Below, one piece after another: positions 8,948 to 18,514 of a DNA stretch of 64,000 nt. Within the stretch, counting starts at the first letter, position 1. Every line of letters begins with the position of its first letter. Position numbers and translations under genes: made by a program. The stretch lies in the NCBI GenBank assembly GCA_964230215.1, contig CAXRGQ010000007.1, positions 186,001-250,000 on the forward strand, in the 5' to 3' direction. This DNA is from JAUILH01 sp964230215. Its GTDB lineage: Bacteria > Bacteroidota > Bacteroidia > Flavobacteriales_D > JAUILH01. The notes under the pieces are model-generated. The model did no database searches, was not told the origin of the DNA, and was given only the letters and a program-made list of their open reading frames with translations.

Positions 8948-10900
8948 TTATTTTTGTAACATATTCACCGGGCTTTCAATAGAAATTTCTTTTCCTTTTT
9001 CAAGCTTTTTAATTTCTTCTTCCACCCTTAGAGATTGGTGTTTATTATATGATAATTTAAAGAAATGAAGGGCCGAATCGGGCTCGTTTTGGGATGATTT
9101 ACAGTAACCTGCATATGTGTAGTACATAGCTTGTTTTTTATGATTCTTCATACCGTATCTACATATCTCCATTGCTTTATCAAACTTCCTTTGATATATC
9201 AGAATTCTTAGCAGCTCTTCATGAGCCACAATTAACCTGCCATCACTTTCATCATACGCCTTTTTAAACGCCTGGGCAGCGACATCATAATTTCCATTAA
9301 TATTTGATATTACGCCAATGGCGTAAATTCCCTCTGCAAACAAGGTGTCTAGTTTAATAGCCGCTCCAATATTATCCAATGCCAACTGAGTATAGTTCTT
9401 TAAAACATTGCCATCTACATAGTAATTTTTATCCTGTTGCATGCGCATCTTGGAATTACGTACTGCATTTGCATAGACCATTCCAGCACCAAAATAGGCT
9501 TCTTTATACGTTGTATCTACCGTATAAGCGCGTTTGTAGTATTCTACCTTTTGTTCGATTGAATATTGCTCACGAAATTCAGGATTGTTAGTTATCTCCT
9601 CCGCATACATATAGTTACCAATCGCTGACTCCTGCATATGATCAATATCGGCAGACATTAATGTCATTATATTTTTCCATTGAGTAGTGCGGTAAATTGA
9701 CTTTATACTCAATATCGCAAGGGCTGCTATTCCAATGTATTTAATCCCTTTAATTTTGTATTTCTCAGACTTAAATGCAGCAACTACACCATAAGCAAGC
9801 ATCATACACAGTCCCAATATCGGAATAAACACAAACCTCTCAGCCATTATCCCGGGAAGAGGTTTAAAAAAGTTAGAAACAAGCAATGTTGTACCTAAAA
9901 AAAAGAGTATTCCATACGAAAGATATAAATGCGACTTCCAATACTTTATTGCCAGTACCAACATTGCCAATACAACAATTACTCCTAATACCCCTGCAAG
10001 CTCAGACCAACCCACCAATTCAACCTGGTTATAGCCATAATAAAACCTCAATTTACTGGGCCAGATAAAGAGACCGATATATTCAACAATTATATTGCAA
10101 GCCAGAGGGATTTTATCTAAAAATGGGATTGGATCAACATACAGTGGATTTTCACGTAATGATTTAGCTCGCTGATCAATTGCATGTCCAACTATTTTAC
10201 CACGCACCAGTTTATTGATAAAAAGTGGAACAATAAAGGGTAGCAGACCAGCAAAAAAGCTCTTTATGCTATCGGATTTCGCCAATACTGTTAAGCCCAT
10301 TATACCAATGAACATAAATGCTGTCGACTTTGAAAAAAACGATAATACCAGTAAAACATAGATCCCCAACCACTTCAATACCTTATGAATTGTTGTCTTG
10401 TTCGTAACGTCTTTCATAAATACTGCACACGCCCAAAACCCAAAAAAGGCCGCCAACAATTCATCACGGTTTTTCAAACTGGCTACCACCTCAACATGCA
10501 ATGGATGTACAGCGAATATGACAATAGCAATAAGGTTTATTAAGCGATAATTAGGGAATAAGCCGTTTACAAAACGATACACGAACAATAACATGAAAAA
10601 GTACAATACAAGATTGGTTAAATGACCAAGCACCATATTGTTACCGTGAATATCATGCTCCATTGCGAATGAAATCATCACAACAGGACGGTAATCAGCT
10701 ATTTGCCCAAAAAAGTTATAATAATGGCTCTTCATGAGCTTTGGGATACCTGAAAACCCCGTTTCCGTGCGCTCATTTAATACAAAGTTATCATCAAGAG
10801 AATAGCCGTTTGCCAATGCGGCACCGAACACCAACAACACTATACTGCCAAGAATTAGGTGTATACCAAAACGCTTATCCAGCAGGTTATTTAGAGTCAT
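8948..10900 (-). CDS. TMTC-like membrane glycosyltransferase with C-terminal TPRs
   Basis: 650 residues. About ten hydrophobic segments fill residues 15-420 and a helical TPR-like region fills 450-630. The first extracytoplasmic loop has an acidic pair (D36-D37 in NGYSLDDNFV), then YRPV (70-73) and HPLHVEVVASLKNRDELLA (132-150). These resemble the conserved motifs of TMTC/PMT-type GT-C O-mannosyltransferases, which combine a membrane GT-C domain with C-terminal TPRs and use lipid-linked sugars. ATG overlaps the stop of the upstream secreted-protein gene by 4 bp (ATGA), implying translational coupling. I infer a role in O-glycosylation of exported proteins, perhaps of its partner. It could instead be an uncharacterised GT-C/TPR protein of other function. 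Confidence 0.72.
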   Translation of the reverse strand: MTLNNLLDKRFGIHLILGSIVLLVFGAALANGYSLDDNFVLNERTETGFSGIPKLMKSHYYNFFGQIADYRPVVMISFAMEHDIHGNNMVLGHLTNLVLYFFMLLFVYRFVNGLFPNYRLINLIAIVIFAVHPLHVEVVASLKNRDELLAAFFGFWACAVFMKDVTNKTTIHKVLKWLGIYVLLVLSFFSKSTAFMFIGIMGLTVLAKSDSIKSFFAGLLPFIVPLFINKLVRGKIVGHAIDQRAKSLRENPLYVDPIPFLDKIPLACNIIVEYIGLFIWPSKLRFYYGYNQVELVGWSELAGVLGVIVVLAMLVLAIKYWKSHLYLSYGILFFLGTTLLVSNFFKPLPGIMAERFVFIPILGLCMMLAYGVVAAFKSEKYKIKGIKYIGIAALAILSIKSIYRTTQWKNIMTLMSADIDHMQESAIGNYMYAEEITNNPEFREQYSIEQKVEYYKRAYTVDTTYKEAYFGAGMVYANAVRNSKMRMQQDKNYYVDGNVLKNYTQLALDNIGAAIKLDTLFAEGIYAIGVISNINGNYDVAAQAFKKAYDESDGRLIVAHEELLRILIYQRKFDKAMEICRYGMKNHKKQAMYYTYAGYCKSSQNEPDSALHFFKLSYNKHQSLRVEEEIKKLEKGKEISIESPVNMLQK

Positions 10901-13134
10901 TGTTTAATGAATTTCTGTGACAGACTGCATGATTCATTCAAAATTATATAGGTGCCATTAGCCAAATCAGACAGGTCATAAGATTGTCCAATTTTTACAT
11001 CACGTACTATTATTCTCCCATCAACTCCTAGGATGGTAAAATATTTATTTCGATATGCATCATTCATATAAATTCTATCCGTCACTATGTTTGACCTGAT
11101 TATGGTATTGGCTTCTAACTGCTCGCCTTCTATTCCTGTAAAGTAACCAACAATATTATCAAGTTTGCAAATGAAACCATCCGAGTAACCAAGGTTAACA
11201 TCTTGAAAAACACTCGTGCCAAACGAAATGGTATCGCCCTCACTATGGCCTGCAAAATAGATCGTATGATCATCTAGTAATCTAACTCCACACACATATT
11301 CACTTCCCATGTTCCCCATGTACGAACTATATCCTGGTGACATAGAAGTATCCAGTAATAAAATGAAGTTATCGAATAAGCCTCCGTTGATAGAACTAAA
11401 AGGACCACCATAAAGAGTTAAGTCCGAACTTCTTGATTCGAAAGCTAACACTATTCGATTGTCCGTAGTATGCATATCAATGATTTCGTCATTGTGATCG
11501 CCTCCAAAATAAGTGCAGTAAACCAAATTGCCTGTATCCGAAAAAGCTGCATAAAAACCATCTTTACCTGTTGCAATAGATGTTTGAAGAGATGCCCCCA
11601 TCATTAGCAGGTCATTACTAGTTGTATATCCTCCTACATAAATTTTATTATGATTAGCAGTTATAGCAAGAATATCATCGTCTCCAGTTCCCCCGAAGAA
11701 TGTCGCGAATTCTCTTTGACCCGTTGAATTGAACTTTACTATGTATGACTCTCTACCTCCGTTGCTTAATGGTTGATAAGCATTTGATGATACTGGAAAG
11801 TTATTCGAATATGAATCGCCCACTAGAAGCACATTTCCGTTCTCATCAAAGCATGCGTCATGTGCATCTTCGCTATCAATACCCCCGTAATAGGTGTGCC
11901 AATCTAGGTTACCGGATGTGTCAATTATAGCGACAAACGCATCTAAAGCGCCTCCGTGAACTGACTGAAATGAACCGCTGCCCATTGCAATCATGCCTGT
12001 GGTATAACCTGCCACCAAAACTTTGTCATCCAATAAGTCTGAAGTTAGGGCAAGATCTCCACCATTTCCTCCGTAATATGTTCCCCATACAAACGCTCCT
12101 GATGCATTTAACTTGTATACGTAAGAGTCATAGGAACCCCCAAATGAGGATTGATACACTCCAGACCCCGAAACCGGCATATCGTTAGAAGTACCATTAC
12201 CCACTACATATACATTACCATTTACGTCAACATCAACTCCATAAAAATAATCCCCAGCAGTACCACCAATATACGTTGACCAAATGTGGCCTGAATTGGG
12301 GTCCATCTTTGCAACAAACCCATCATAATCAAGATTGTATGAGGTATCCATCGTGCCGGCAGTAGTGGGTAAGTTGTTTGAATATGTATATCCCGTGATA
12401 TATGAATTACCCATATCATCAGTATCAAAGCCGTATACTTCATCCACATCCGTGCCGCCATAGTATGTGCACCAAGGATCAATGATTAACTGCTTGTTTG
12501 AATTGTAATTCTTAATGTCGAAACCGATTTCATTATCATTTATTTCGAAACTCCACAATACGTTATTTGCGGCACCATTGCTGATTTCATATACGCTCGG
12601 ATAAGTGTGGGTAAAGTTTGAAAGAGGGTTTTCGATAATAAGGTCCGAGTTAGATGCACTTAATCTATCCGCCCCAACAACTTCAATTCTAATGTCATTT
12701 GGATTACCTCCTGGATGCACAACAAACTCCCATTTTAGTCTTCCCTGAACCACATCAAAAACTAAATCAATATTGTTCCAAATGTTTGTGTAAGCAATGG
12801 ACTTAAATTCTTCGTTTATGTTAAAAGTCCCATGAGTTAGGAGAAACCTTCTCTTCAGTTCTTTAGTCCCAATCTCCTTGATGTCTGAATTCACGGAATT
12901 GTGAAACACAAAGTCTGTTCTATAATTAATCGCAATCTTTTTACTATCAAGAGAGTCAAACTTAGTCTGAACAAATGAAAACTTATCTGGGGAGAAATAA
13001 TACACGCCTTCCGGGCTGTGAAAGTAATATTCACAATCTGGTGCTCCTTTAAGCTGGCCTACATTTGGAGTAATTAACTGTGTCCGAGCAAGCATTGAAG
13101 CACTTAAACACACAATAAGACTCATCCATTTCAT
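10897..13134 (-). CDS. Secreted SBBP beta-propeller protein with T9SS type A sorting domain
   Basis: 745 residues. A short signal peptide (to about residue 18) is followed by a DUF7948-like N-terminal region (NVGQLKGAPDCEYYFHSPEG; about 20-220) and a series of SBBP-type propeller repeats, each with TYYGG, then D, NGNVY, VGxT and NDLP-like elements (about 225-640). The C-terminal 75 residues (ILGVDGRIIVRDVKIGQSYDLSDLANGTYII) look like a T9SS type A sorting domain. It is therefore an exported, probably cell-surface propeller protein of unknown ligand. It heads a two-gene unit with the overlapping TMTC-like gene. A strong terminator lies immediately upstream (13155-13180), so it needs its own promoter in the last 50 bp before its ATG. 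Confidence 0.85.
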   Translation of the reverse strand: MKWMSLIVCLSASMLARTQLITPNVGQLKGAPDCEYYFHSPEGVYYFSPDKFSFVQTKFDSLDSKKIAINYRTDFVFHNSVNSDIKEIGTKELKRRFLLTHGTFNINEEFKSIAYTNIWNNIDLVFDVVQGRLKWEFVVHPGGNPNDIRIEVVGADRLSASNSDLIIENPLSNFTHTYPSVYEISNGAANNVLWSFEINDNEIGFDIKNYNSNKQLIIDPWCTYYGGTDVDEVYGFDTDDMGNSYITGYTYSNNLPTTAGTMDTSYNLDYDGFVAKMDPNSGHIWSTYIGGTAGDYFYGVDVDVNGNVYVVGNGTSNDMPVSGSGVYQSSFGGSYDSYVYKLNASGAFVWGTYYGGNGGDLALTSDLLDDKVLVAGYTTGMIAMGSGSFQSVHGGALDAFVAIIDTSGNLDWHTYYGGIDSEDAHDACFDENGNVLLVGDSYSNNFPVSSNAYQPLSNGGRESYIVKFNSTGQREFATFFGGTGDDDILAITANHNKIYVGGYTTSNDLLMMGASLQTSIATGKDGFYAAFSDTGNLVYCTYFGGDHNDEIIDMHTTDNRIVLAFESRSSDLTLYGGPFSSINGGLFDNFILLLDTSMSPGYSSYMGNMGSEYVCGVRLLDDHTIYFAGHSEGDTISFGTSVFQDVNLGYSDGFICKLDNIVGYFTGIEGEQLEANTIIRSNIVTDRIYMNDAYRNKYFTILGVDGRIIVRDVKIGQSYDLSDLANGTYIILNESCSLSQKFIKQ

Positions 13135-13154
13135 ACCGAAAAGATACGAAAGAA

Positions 13155-13180
13155 ATAAAAAAGGGGAGCAAAGCTCCCCT
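13155..13180 (-). terminator. Rho-independent terminator of the TonB receptor operon
   Basis: Perfect 8-bp stem AGGGGAGC/GCTCCCCT (13162-13169 with 13173-13180), 3-nt loop, followed on the minus strand by a run of six or more T. It lies 25 bp past the stop of the 13206-14591 gene, ending that operon. It also sits within 30 bp of the next gene's ATG. Confidence 0.85.
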
Positions 13181-13205
13181 AAATTCTATATGTCTCGTAC
13201 AATTA

Positions 13206-14591
13206 TTATTTCACTAATTGCACAACAGATTTCTTATTGTTAGATGATACAACTAAGCTGTACACACCGTTTGCTAAATCAGCTGTATTGATTACCTGTA
13301 AATTAGTAGCGTTTCCTACAACATTCATCACTAATTGACCATCAAGACTGTAGATTGCGATACTTTCGATTGATGAACTAGTCTCAATAATCAAATTGTT
13401 CTGAACTGGATTAGGATACACAGAAGCAACGATATCTGCATCTGGAGTGCTAGTAATTACCTCTACATCATTGGCATCTCTAGCTTGCAACTTAAATTCA
13501 CTAAATGAATACCAACCAATGCCTGTTACATTATATATATCATTAATTGTAGGCGTAGGATAGTCATAGATTTCGTCATCTACAAGTAAGTTCCCTGTTC
13601 CATCTGTTACTACCCATTGTCCGAATCCATCGTTGTCTAGTGTACATGTTGCAGCACTTACCATGATTTTAGTTCCTTCCCATTCTTCAGCATTAGCTCC
13701 AAGAGTTGAAACTGAGGTTGCCATCGGTTCAGTATTACCACTAGATACAACCGTCATGTTAGAAACATTTTCAAGAATCGTAAAGCTAAATAATTCGTCT
13801 ACATCAGCAGTTAAGGTAAGGCTATCACCTCTATTTACTGATGCTGCACCTGTAGCATCTTCTACCCAAACACCCGAGTACGCACCTGTTCCTGCCTGAA
13901 TTGAGTATCCATCAGCATTAACTGCCGTTACAATTCCACCCGTTTCAACATTTTGTCCCATATAAGGCGAATCACCCGTTGCGTTTTGGATATCATAAAC
14001 ACTCACAACTGTTGCTGGAGTAGGTTCTGTGATTTCTATATCATCAAGTTCCCAGCTAGATGCTCCATCCGTCGAGTTACTTGTATATACAAATGCGATA
14101 TAAACACTTCCGTTAGTATTGTAAGCACTTAGGTTAACAGGCCCACCATTTACCCATGCAAATCCGCCAGTAGACCAATTTACCATAGATGAGATATCCG
14201 TCCAAGTTCCTTGTGTTGTTGGGTCACTTGTTCCATCATAATCCGTAGAAATATGAAGTTCTAAAGCAGGACCACCAAAGTTCTCAGCATTACGGAAATT
14301 TAATTCAGGTGCCGTTGCTGTTGTTAGGTCAAATGAAGGTGAAACTAACCAAAGTTCAGTTTCATCAGCGCCTGAACCATTCCAGCCCGTAGCAATTGCA
14401 TAAAAATTACCAGCAGATCCTAAATCCTGTGTTCCCCAATCATGTGAGCCAGGTGTACTTGTAATTACAAAACTTTGCCATCCACCAGAAGTAATACTCT
14501 GGTCTTGAAAGTCCTTAAGTGTAAGATAAGTTTGAGCATTTGCAGTTAAGCCAATAATTAAAGCTGCTGCAAGAGTGTAGATTTTTTTCAT
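13206..14591 (-). CDS. Secreted anchor-J/OB-fold-like protein with T9SS type A sorting domain
   Basis: 461 residues with a signal peptide ending at AQT (about residue 20). Residues 20-190 match a choice-of-anchor-J-type jelly roll (FQDQSITSGGWQSF, ELDDIEI). Residues 195-370 resemble the OB-fold segment of DUF5689/YhcR-type secreted proteins (YDIQNATGDSPYMGQNVETG, GIVTAV, GVWVEDATG, RGDSLTLTADV). The C-terminus (ASVYPNPVQNNLIIE, IYSLDGQLV, LANGVYSLVV) is a clear T9SS type A sorting domain. Last gene of the receptor operon, 30 bp after the DUF5689 lipoprotein gene and directly before a terminator. OB-fold domains of this kind accompany extracellular nucleases, which supports a nucleic-acid-related role. 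No catalytic residues are seen, so binding rather than cleavage is likely. Confidence 0.8.
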   Translation of the reverse strand: MKKIYTLAAALIIGLTANAQTYLTLKDFQDQSITSGGWQSFVITSTPGSHDWGTQDLGSAGNFYAIATGWNGSGADETELWLVSPSFDLTTATAPELNFRNAENFGGPALELHISTDYDGTSDPTTQGTWTDISSMVNWSTGGFAWVNGGPVNLSAYNTNGSVYIAFVYTSNSTDGASSWELDDIEITEPTPATVVSVYDIQNATGDSPYMGQNVETGGIVTAVNADGYSIQAGTGAYSGVWVEDATGAASVNRGDSLTLTADVDELFSFTILENVSNMTVVSSGNTEPMATSVSTLGANAEEWEGTKIMVSAATCTLDNDGFGQWVVTDGTGNLLVDDEIYDYPTPTINDIYNVTGIGWYSFSEFKLQARDANDVEVITSTPDADIVASVYPNPVQNNLIIETSSSIESIAIYSLDGQLVMNVVGNATNLQVINTADLANGVYSLVVSSNNKKSVVQLVK

Positions 14592-14621
14592 AGTTAATGA
14601 AATTATTATGTGTTATCAATT

Positions 14622-15863
14622 TTAGTTTTCGGCTACCACTACATCATCAACTTCCCAAGTTGAGCCATTTGAAGATGTTCCAGTATATTTAAATCCTATA
14701 TAAACACTAGAGTTACCTGTGTAGCTTGCTAGGTTTATTGCCCCTGACGGTGTCCATGTCCACGACCCAGGAGACAAAGTAGCAGATAATGGCGTCCAAG
14801 TACCTTGAGTTGCAGGATTGCTAATTCCATCGTAATCTGTTGAAATCAAGATCTGTAAGGTAGGCCCCGAATAATTATATGCTGTTTGGAAATTTAACTC
14901 AGGATTAGTTGCAGCACTTAAGTCCATCGCCGGTGAAATCAACCAAGATTCATTCGTTTCATTTGTGCTTCCGTTGTAGTTTGACATCTTCGCATACCAC
15001 GTTCCAGCACCTAAATCAGATGCCTCCCAATTTAGCGTTCCAGTTACCAATTTAGTAACCCATCCGCCTGATGTTAAATCTTGGTCTTCCCAGTCTTTGT
15101 AAAGGTAGGTTCCTGGAGGAACTCCTCCACAAGCAGGGTTTACAAAGTTTAACTCAGATGGTCTTCTAATGTATAATTGGATATCCGATCCAAACTGTCC
15201 AACAATAGCAAGCATATCACCATTTCCGGATGGTACTACGTCTGCAGCAAAATTAGCATAACCACTAGTTCGCATTAATACGGTATTTCCGTTACAATCT
15301 GTTATATCAAGATTTCTCGATTGTTGGTTCACAGCATCTGCATAAGTCATTCCTTGTGAGCCCGGAGCAAACTCTACATCCTCCAATTTTATTAAGTGTG
15401 CTTGCATTGAAGGACCAATATTGTCTACCGTTGTTACCATAGGGGCAATATATGCACCTGTAGATTGTTTAATAACGTTCACGTCAACATCAACCGAATC
15501 TAATTGAAGCATTCCGTTATATTCCGACAGAACCGTTCCCTCAAGATAAACTCTGATGGAGTCTCCCTCATACAAACCACCTGACGCCAAAAGACGCATA
15601 TTAATTGCAGCAGTGCCATCAGAAATATACACTTCCTTGTATAGATTTCCTGAGGTTTCGTCTGCAATAACAACTGCATAGAATGATGTATCTGCACCAA
15701 ACTTATATGAACTGCCTGGGACATGCATGTTTCTGACGTCAGACAAGCTAATAGTTGTCCCTGGTCCTAATTCTCGGCCTGGCGGCTCATCAAATTTTCT
15801 ATCGCAAGATGCCATCACAAGGGCACCAACAATCAATCCAAATGTTAAAATTCTTTTCATCAT
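14622..15863 (-). CDS. DUF5689 / anchor-J lipoprotein
   Basis: 413 residues with a lipoprotein signal peptide and lipobox LVMASC (Cys20), so it should sit on the outer membrane. Residues 35-245 match DUF5689 (TISLSDVRNMH, AVVIADETSGNLYKEVYISDG, GDSIRVYLEGTVLSEYNGMLQLDSV). Residues 255-413 form an anchor-J-like jelly roll very similar to the N-terminal half of the neighbour at 13206-14591 (YKDWEDQDLTSGGWVT, WLISPAMDLS, WEVDDVVV). The two proteins thus share the same two modules in reversed order. It begins 6 bp after the TonB receptor stop, so the three genes form a tight operon. Probable role: surface ligand-binding partner of the receptor. Confidence 0.82.
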   Translation of the reverse strand: MMKRILTFGLIVGALVMASCDRKFDEPPGRELGPGTTISLSDVRNMHVPGSSYKFGADTSFYAVVIADETSGNLYKEVYISDGTAAINMRLLASGGLYEGDSIRVYLEGTVLSEYNGMLQLDSVDVDVNVIKQSTGAYIAPMVTTVDNIGPSMQAHLIKLEDVEFAPGSQGMTYADAVNQQSRNLDITDCNGNTVLMRTSGYANFAADVVPSGNGDMLAIVGQFGSDIQLYIRRPSELNFVNPACGGVPPGTYLYKDWEDQDLTSGGWVTKLVTGTLNWEASDLGAGTWYAKMSNYNGSTNETNESWLISPAMDLSAATNPELNFQTAYNYSGPTLQILISTDYDGISNPATQGTWTPLSATLSPGSWTWTPSGAINLASYTGNSSVYIGFKYTGTSSNGSTWEVDDVVVAEN

Positions 15864-15869
15864 AATTAA

Positions 15870-18383
15870 TTAGAATAAGTAAGAGATCATAGCAAAATAG
15901 TTAAGGCCATACATATAGCCGTACTTAGGTGGGAACTTATCAATATCATTCGAATCGAATCTCAATTGTTCGTATCCTCCCGTTCTAAATGTTGTTGTAT
16001 TAAGCACATTATTAATGTTCAAATTCACACGAATAAATCTTTCTTTGATCTTCCAAGATTTACCAACAAACGCATTCATAACAAATCCATCTTCAAGCTC
16101 TGTTTGAGCAAGGATAGCGTCCCACTGTGGATCATCAACTGTGTATTTGTTAACAGCTTCTTCAGTTCTTCTATCTGGGCTTGGTGCCAAATATATATCT
16201 GTGAAATAATTTGCGTTAATACCCACGTACCAGTATTTAGGCGAATTGTATTTAACACCTAAATTAAATGCTGTTTGAGGCATACCTCCCTGCTTGTAAT
16301 TCTGAAGGTAAATTGTTCTATCATCCGCTATTACCTCACTCGAGTTATCTCTTGTAATAGTCGCAGTTGGCCTACTATTGTAAATGTAATCTCCTGTAGT
16401 GAATGCTCCTGTAATTTGAATAACACTTGCTACCGTTGCATCAAACCCTATTTCTGTACCCATATTAAGGAAATCCATTCCCGTCATGGCATAGTTAATG
16501 AAGGTTCTGAATTCATCATGATAGAAACTTCTTGCCCAGGTTTGATTATTAATCTCTGAGTAAAACACCGTTGCTCTGGCTTTAAAGTTTGGATATCTCA
16601 CCTCATAATTTAAATCTCCCGATAAAATTTCAGTACTTTCCAAGTCACCAACAACACCATCTCTCGTTCTTGGAGAAACATAAGCATTGCTGCTATAAGG
16701 TGCCTGTGTTTTATACATTAAGTTTCCTGTGATGTAATGACGTCCTGAAATCTTATATACTGCCCCTCCTTTAACTCCATAATTAAAGAAACTATGCACC
16801 TCTCCTTTGCCTTGTGAATTATCTGGAAATCTTCCGTTAGCCCAAATCCCATCTCTCCAAAATGAAGTGTATGAAAGTTCAATACCTCCATACCAGTCTA
16901 CCTTTGCAGATTTACCCTCAACCTGAGCAAAAACATTTTGTGTATTTACATGGATATCGTAATTATAACCAACCTTATCGCCTTCATAAACCACCTTATT
17001 CGCAACTTCTAAATCATTTTGACCAACCGTTGGGTCCGCAAAATCTTGCTCTGCAAATTGATCTACATCCACCCAAAAATCTCCCCCCATAAGGTCTTTA
17101 ATTTTCTTGTAGTTATGGCTGGTGTAGAAGTCTATATTCGCGCCGGCTGATAATTGCAAATCTTCCTTCAGTTGCTTAGAATACACCGCATTATAGCCGA
17201 ATTGTACAGGGTCCTGTCTTAATTCTTCAACGATATATTTTGATCTTAACCCAATCAAGGTTTCCCCCGTTCCATTAGCATTCTCTAACTCATATATATT
17301 GTTATAATTCGCCTGGTACAATCCGTCCCAGTTGATTTGACTTACAGATTGGTCAGTTGCCCATGCATTGGTCAGATAATTCGCTTCACCTGGGTTTGTT
17401 TGGGTGTAATAACTTGGTAAGTATCTATAATAATCTGGTCTTGGATCTTTGGCATCATACCAGTTAAGGTTTGTACTTCCAGTCTTGCCGAACGTACCAT
17501 ATATAGTTGAAGTCAATTTTGATGTTTCATCAATCGTCCAATAATCAGATAGAAACACGGATGGTCTGTGATTATCTCTAACACGTGCATTTCTTTTTAC
17601 TCTTGACCCATCCGCTTGCGTTTGCCAGCCCCAATATGGGTTGTAAAAATTATCGCCCGTTAAATCATAGGTCTCTTGTAAAGCAATTCCCGATCTTGCC
17701 TGAATAGTTGGTGCTGCGAATCCCGCAATACCAATGCTGTGTTTATCATTCAATTTTTTTTCTGCAGACAAGAAATAAGAACCGCCATTAAAATATGTAC
17801 CGTCCACATATCCTTCTTGACTCCATCTAAAACCACCAGATACGGAAAACGCCCAACCGTTTTTCATCATTCCAGTATTATGGGTAAGCATAACTCGGTT
17901 ATTGTATGTTCTGTTAGTTGCCGCATAAGATGCTCTTGATCCAGCTCTCATATCTGACGCTCTTAGCGAAATGTTGGACCATCCTCCTAACGAACCAAAT
18001 GTTTTCTCTGAAGCACTTATTCCATTTTTAATCTGAGGATATCTCGTAATATCATTCAATCCACCCCAATATGCCCATATCGCTCTACCGTATTCTGGGT
18101 CATTCATAACAACATTATTCATCATAACGGTAAACATGTTGCTATTGTATCCTCGCATTCTATATCGAGCTGCACTAAAATTGAATCCAGCTGCCTGAAC
18201 AAACACATCTCTAGATGACTGCAATAATGTAGATACATCTTGGTCGTTGTCTGAATCCAAATCGTCACTTGACAATGTAATGAGCGGCACAAACTTTGAT
18301 GTGTCGGTTACTGAAGTATCCAATTGAGCCGTTGAAAAGTTTACAGCAAAAGCTGCAGATAGAACAAGTAAGGTTCTTTGCAT
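15870..18383 (-). CDS. TonB-dependent outer-membrane receptor
   Basis: About 837 residues from the chosen ATG at 18383, where a signal peptide begins (MQRTLLVLSAAFAVNFSTAQ). A start 31 codons upstream exists, but that extension is not signal-like and crosses the likely promoter. A plug domain (about 45-190: DVSTLLQSSRDVFVQAAGFNFSAARY.MRGYN, GGLNDITRYPQIKNG) is followed by a 22-strand-type barrel with many aromatic and Asn/Tyr-rich strands, ending in YFAMISYLF with a terminal Phe. No CarboxypepD-like N-terminal domain or SusD partner is present, so it is not a typical SusC. The operon partners are OB-fold proteins, and secreted EEP-fold enzymes are divergent. I infer uptake of nucleic-acid or phosphodiester breakdown products; the ligand is unknown. 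Confidence 0.88.
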   Translation of the reverse strand: MQRTLLVLSAAFAVNFSTAQLDTSVTDTSKFVPLITLSSDDLDSDNDQDVSTLLQSSRDVFVQAAGFNFSAARYRMRGYNSNMFTVMMNNVVMNDPEYGRAIWAYWGGLNDITRYPQIKNGISASEKTFGSLGGWSNISLRASDMRAGSRASYAATNRTYNNRVMLTHNTGMMKNGWAFSVSGGFRWSQEGYVDGTYFNGGSYFLSAEKKLNDKHSIGIAGFAAPTIQARSGIALQETYDLTGDNFYNPYWGWQTQADGSRVKRNARVRDNHRPSVFLSDYWTIDETSKLTSTIYGTFGKTGSTNLNWYDAKDPRPDYYRYLPSYYTQTNPGEANYLTNAWATDQSVSQINWDGLYQANYNNIYELENANGTGETLIGLRSKYIVEELRQDPVQFGYNAVYSKQLKEDLQLSAGANIDFYTSHNYKKIKDLMGGDFWVDVDQFAEQDFADPTVGQNDLEVANKVVYEGDKVGYNYDIHVNTQNVFAQVEGKSAKVDWYGGIELSYTSFWRDGIWANGRFPDNSQGKGEVHSFFNYGVKGGAVYKISGRHYITGNLMYKTQAPYSSNAYVSPRTRDGVVGDLESTEILSGDLNYEVRYPNFKARATVFYSEINNQTWARSFYHDEFRTFINYAMTGMDFLNMGTEIGFDATVASVIQITGAFTTGDYIYNSRPTATITRDNSSEVIADDRTIYLQNYKQGGMPQTAFNLGVKYNSPKYWYVGINANYFTDIYLAPSPDRRTEEAVNKYTVDDPQWDAILAQTELEDGFVMNAFVGKSWKIKERFIRVNLNINNVLNTTTFRTGGYEQLRFDSNDIDKFPPKYGYMYGLNYFAMISYLF

Positions 18384-18408
18384 AGTTGTGTTTGATAAAT
18401 GAGCGGCA

Positions 18409-18416
18409 CAAAAATA
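18409..18416 (-). promoter_or_regulatory. Candidate -7 box for the TonB receptor operon
   Basis: TATTTTTG on the minus strand, an exact match to the Bacteroidota -7 consensus TAnnTTTG, 25 bp before the chosen ATG at 18383. It supports that start, since the longer start at 18476 would place the promoter inside the gene. No clear -33 TTTG at the expected spacing. Confidence 0.4.
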
Positions 18417-18514
18417 TGGCAATTTTTCTGAAATGCCCATTTTGTTGAATACTTTAACTTTTTGGTAATATTGCAAAAAATAAATTCTCAGGAAGAATTG
18501 AGACTTTTGAACTT

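Noticed and set aside
18384..18476. 31-codon N-terminal extension of the TonB receptor
   Set aside because: The signal peptide begins at 18383 and a -7 box lies inside the extension.
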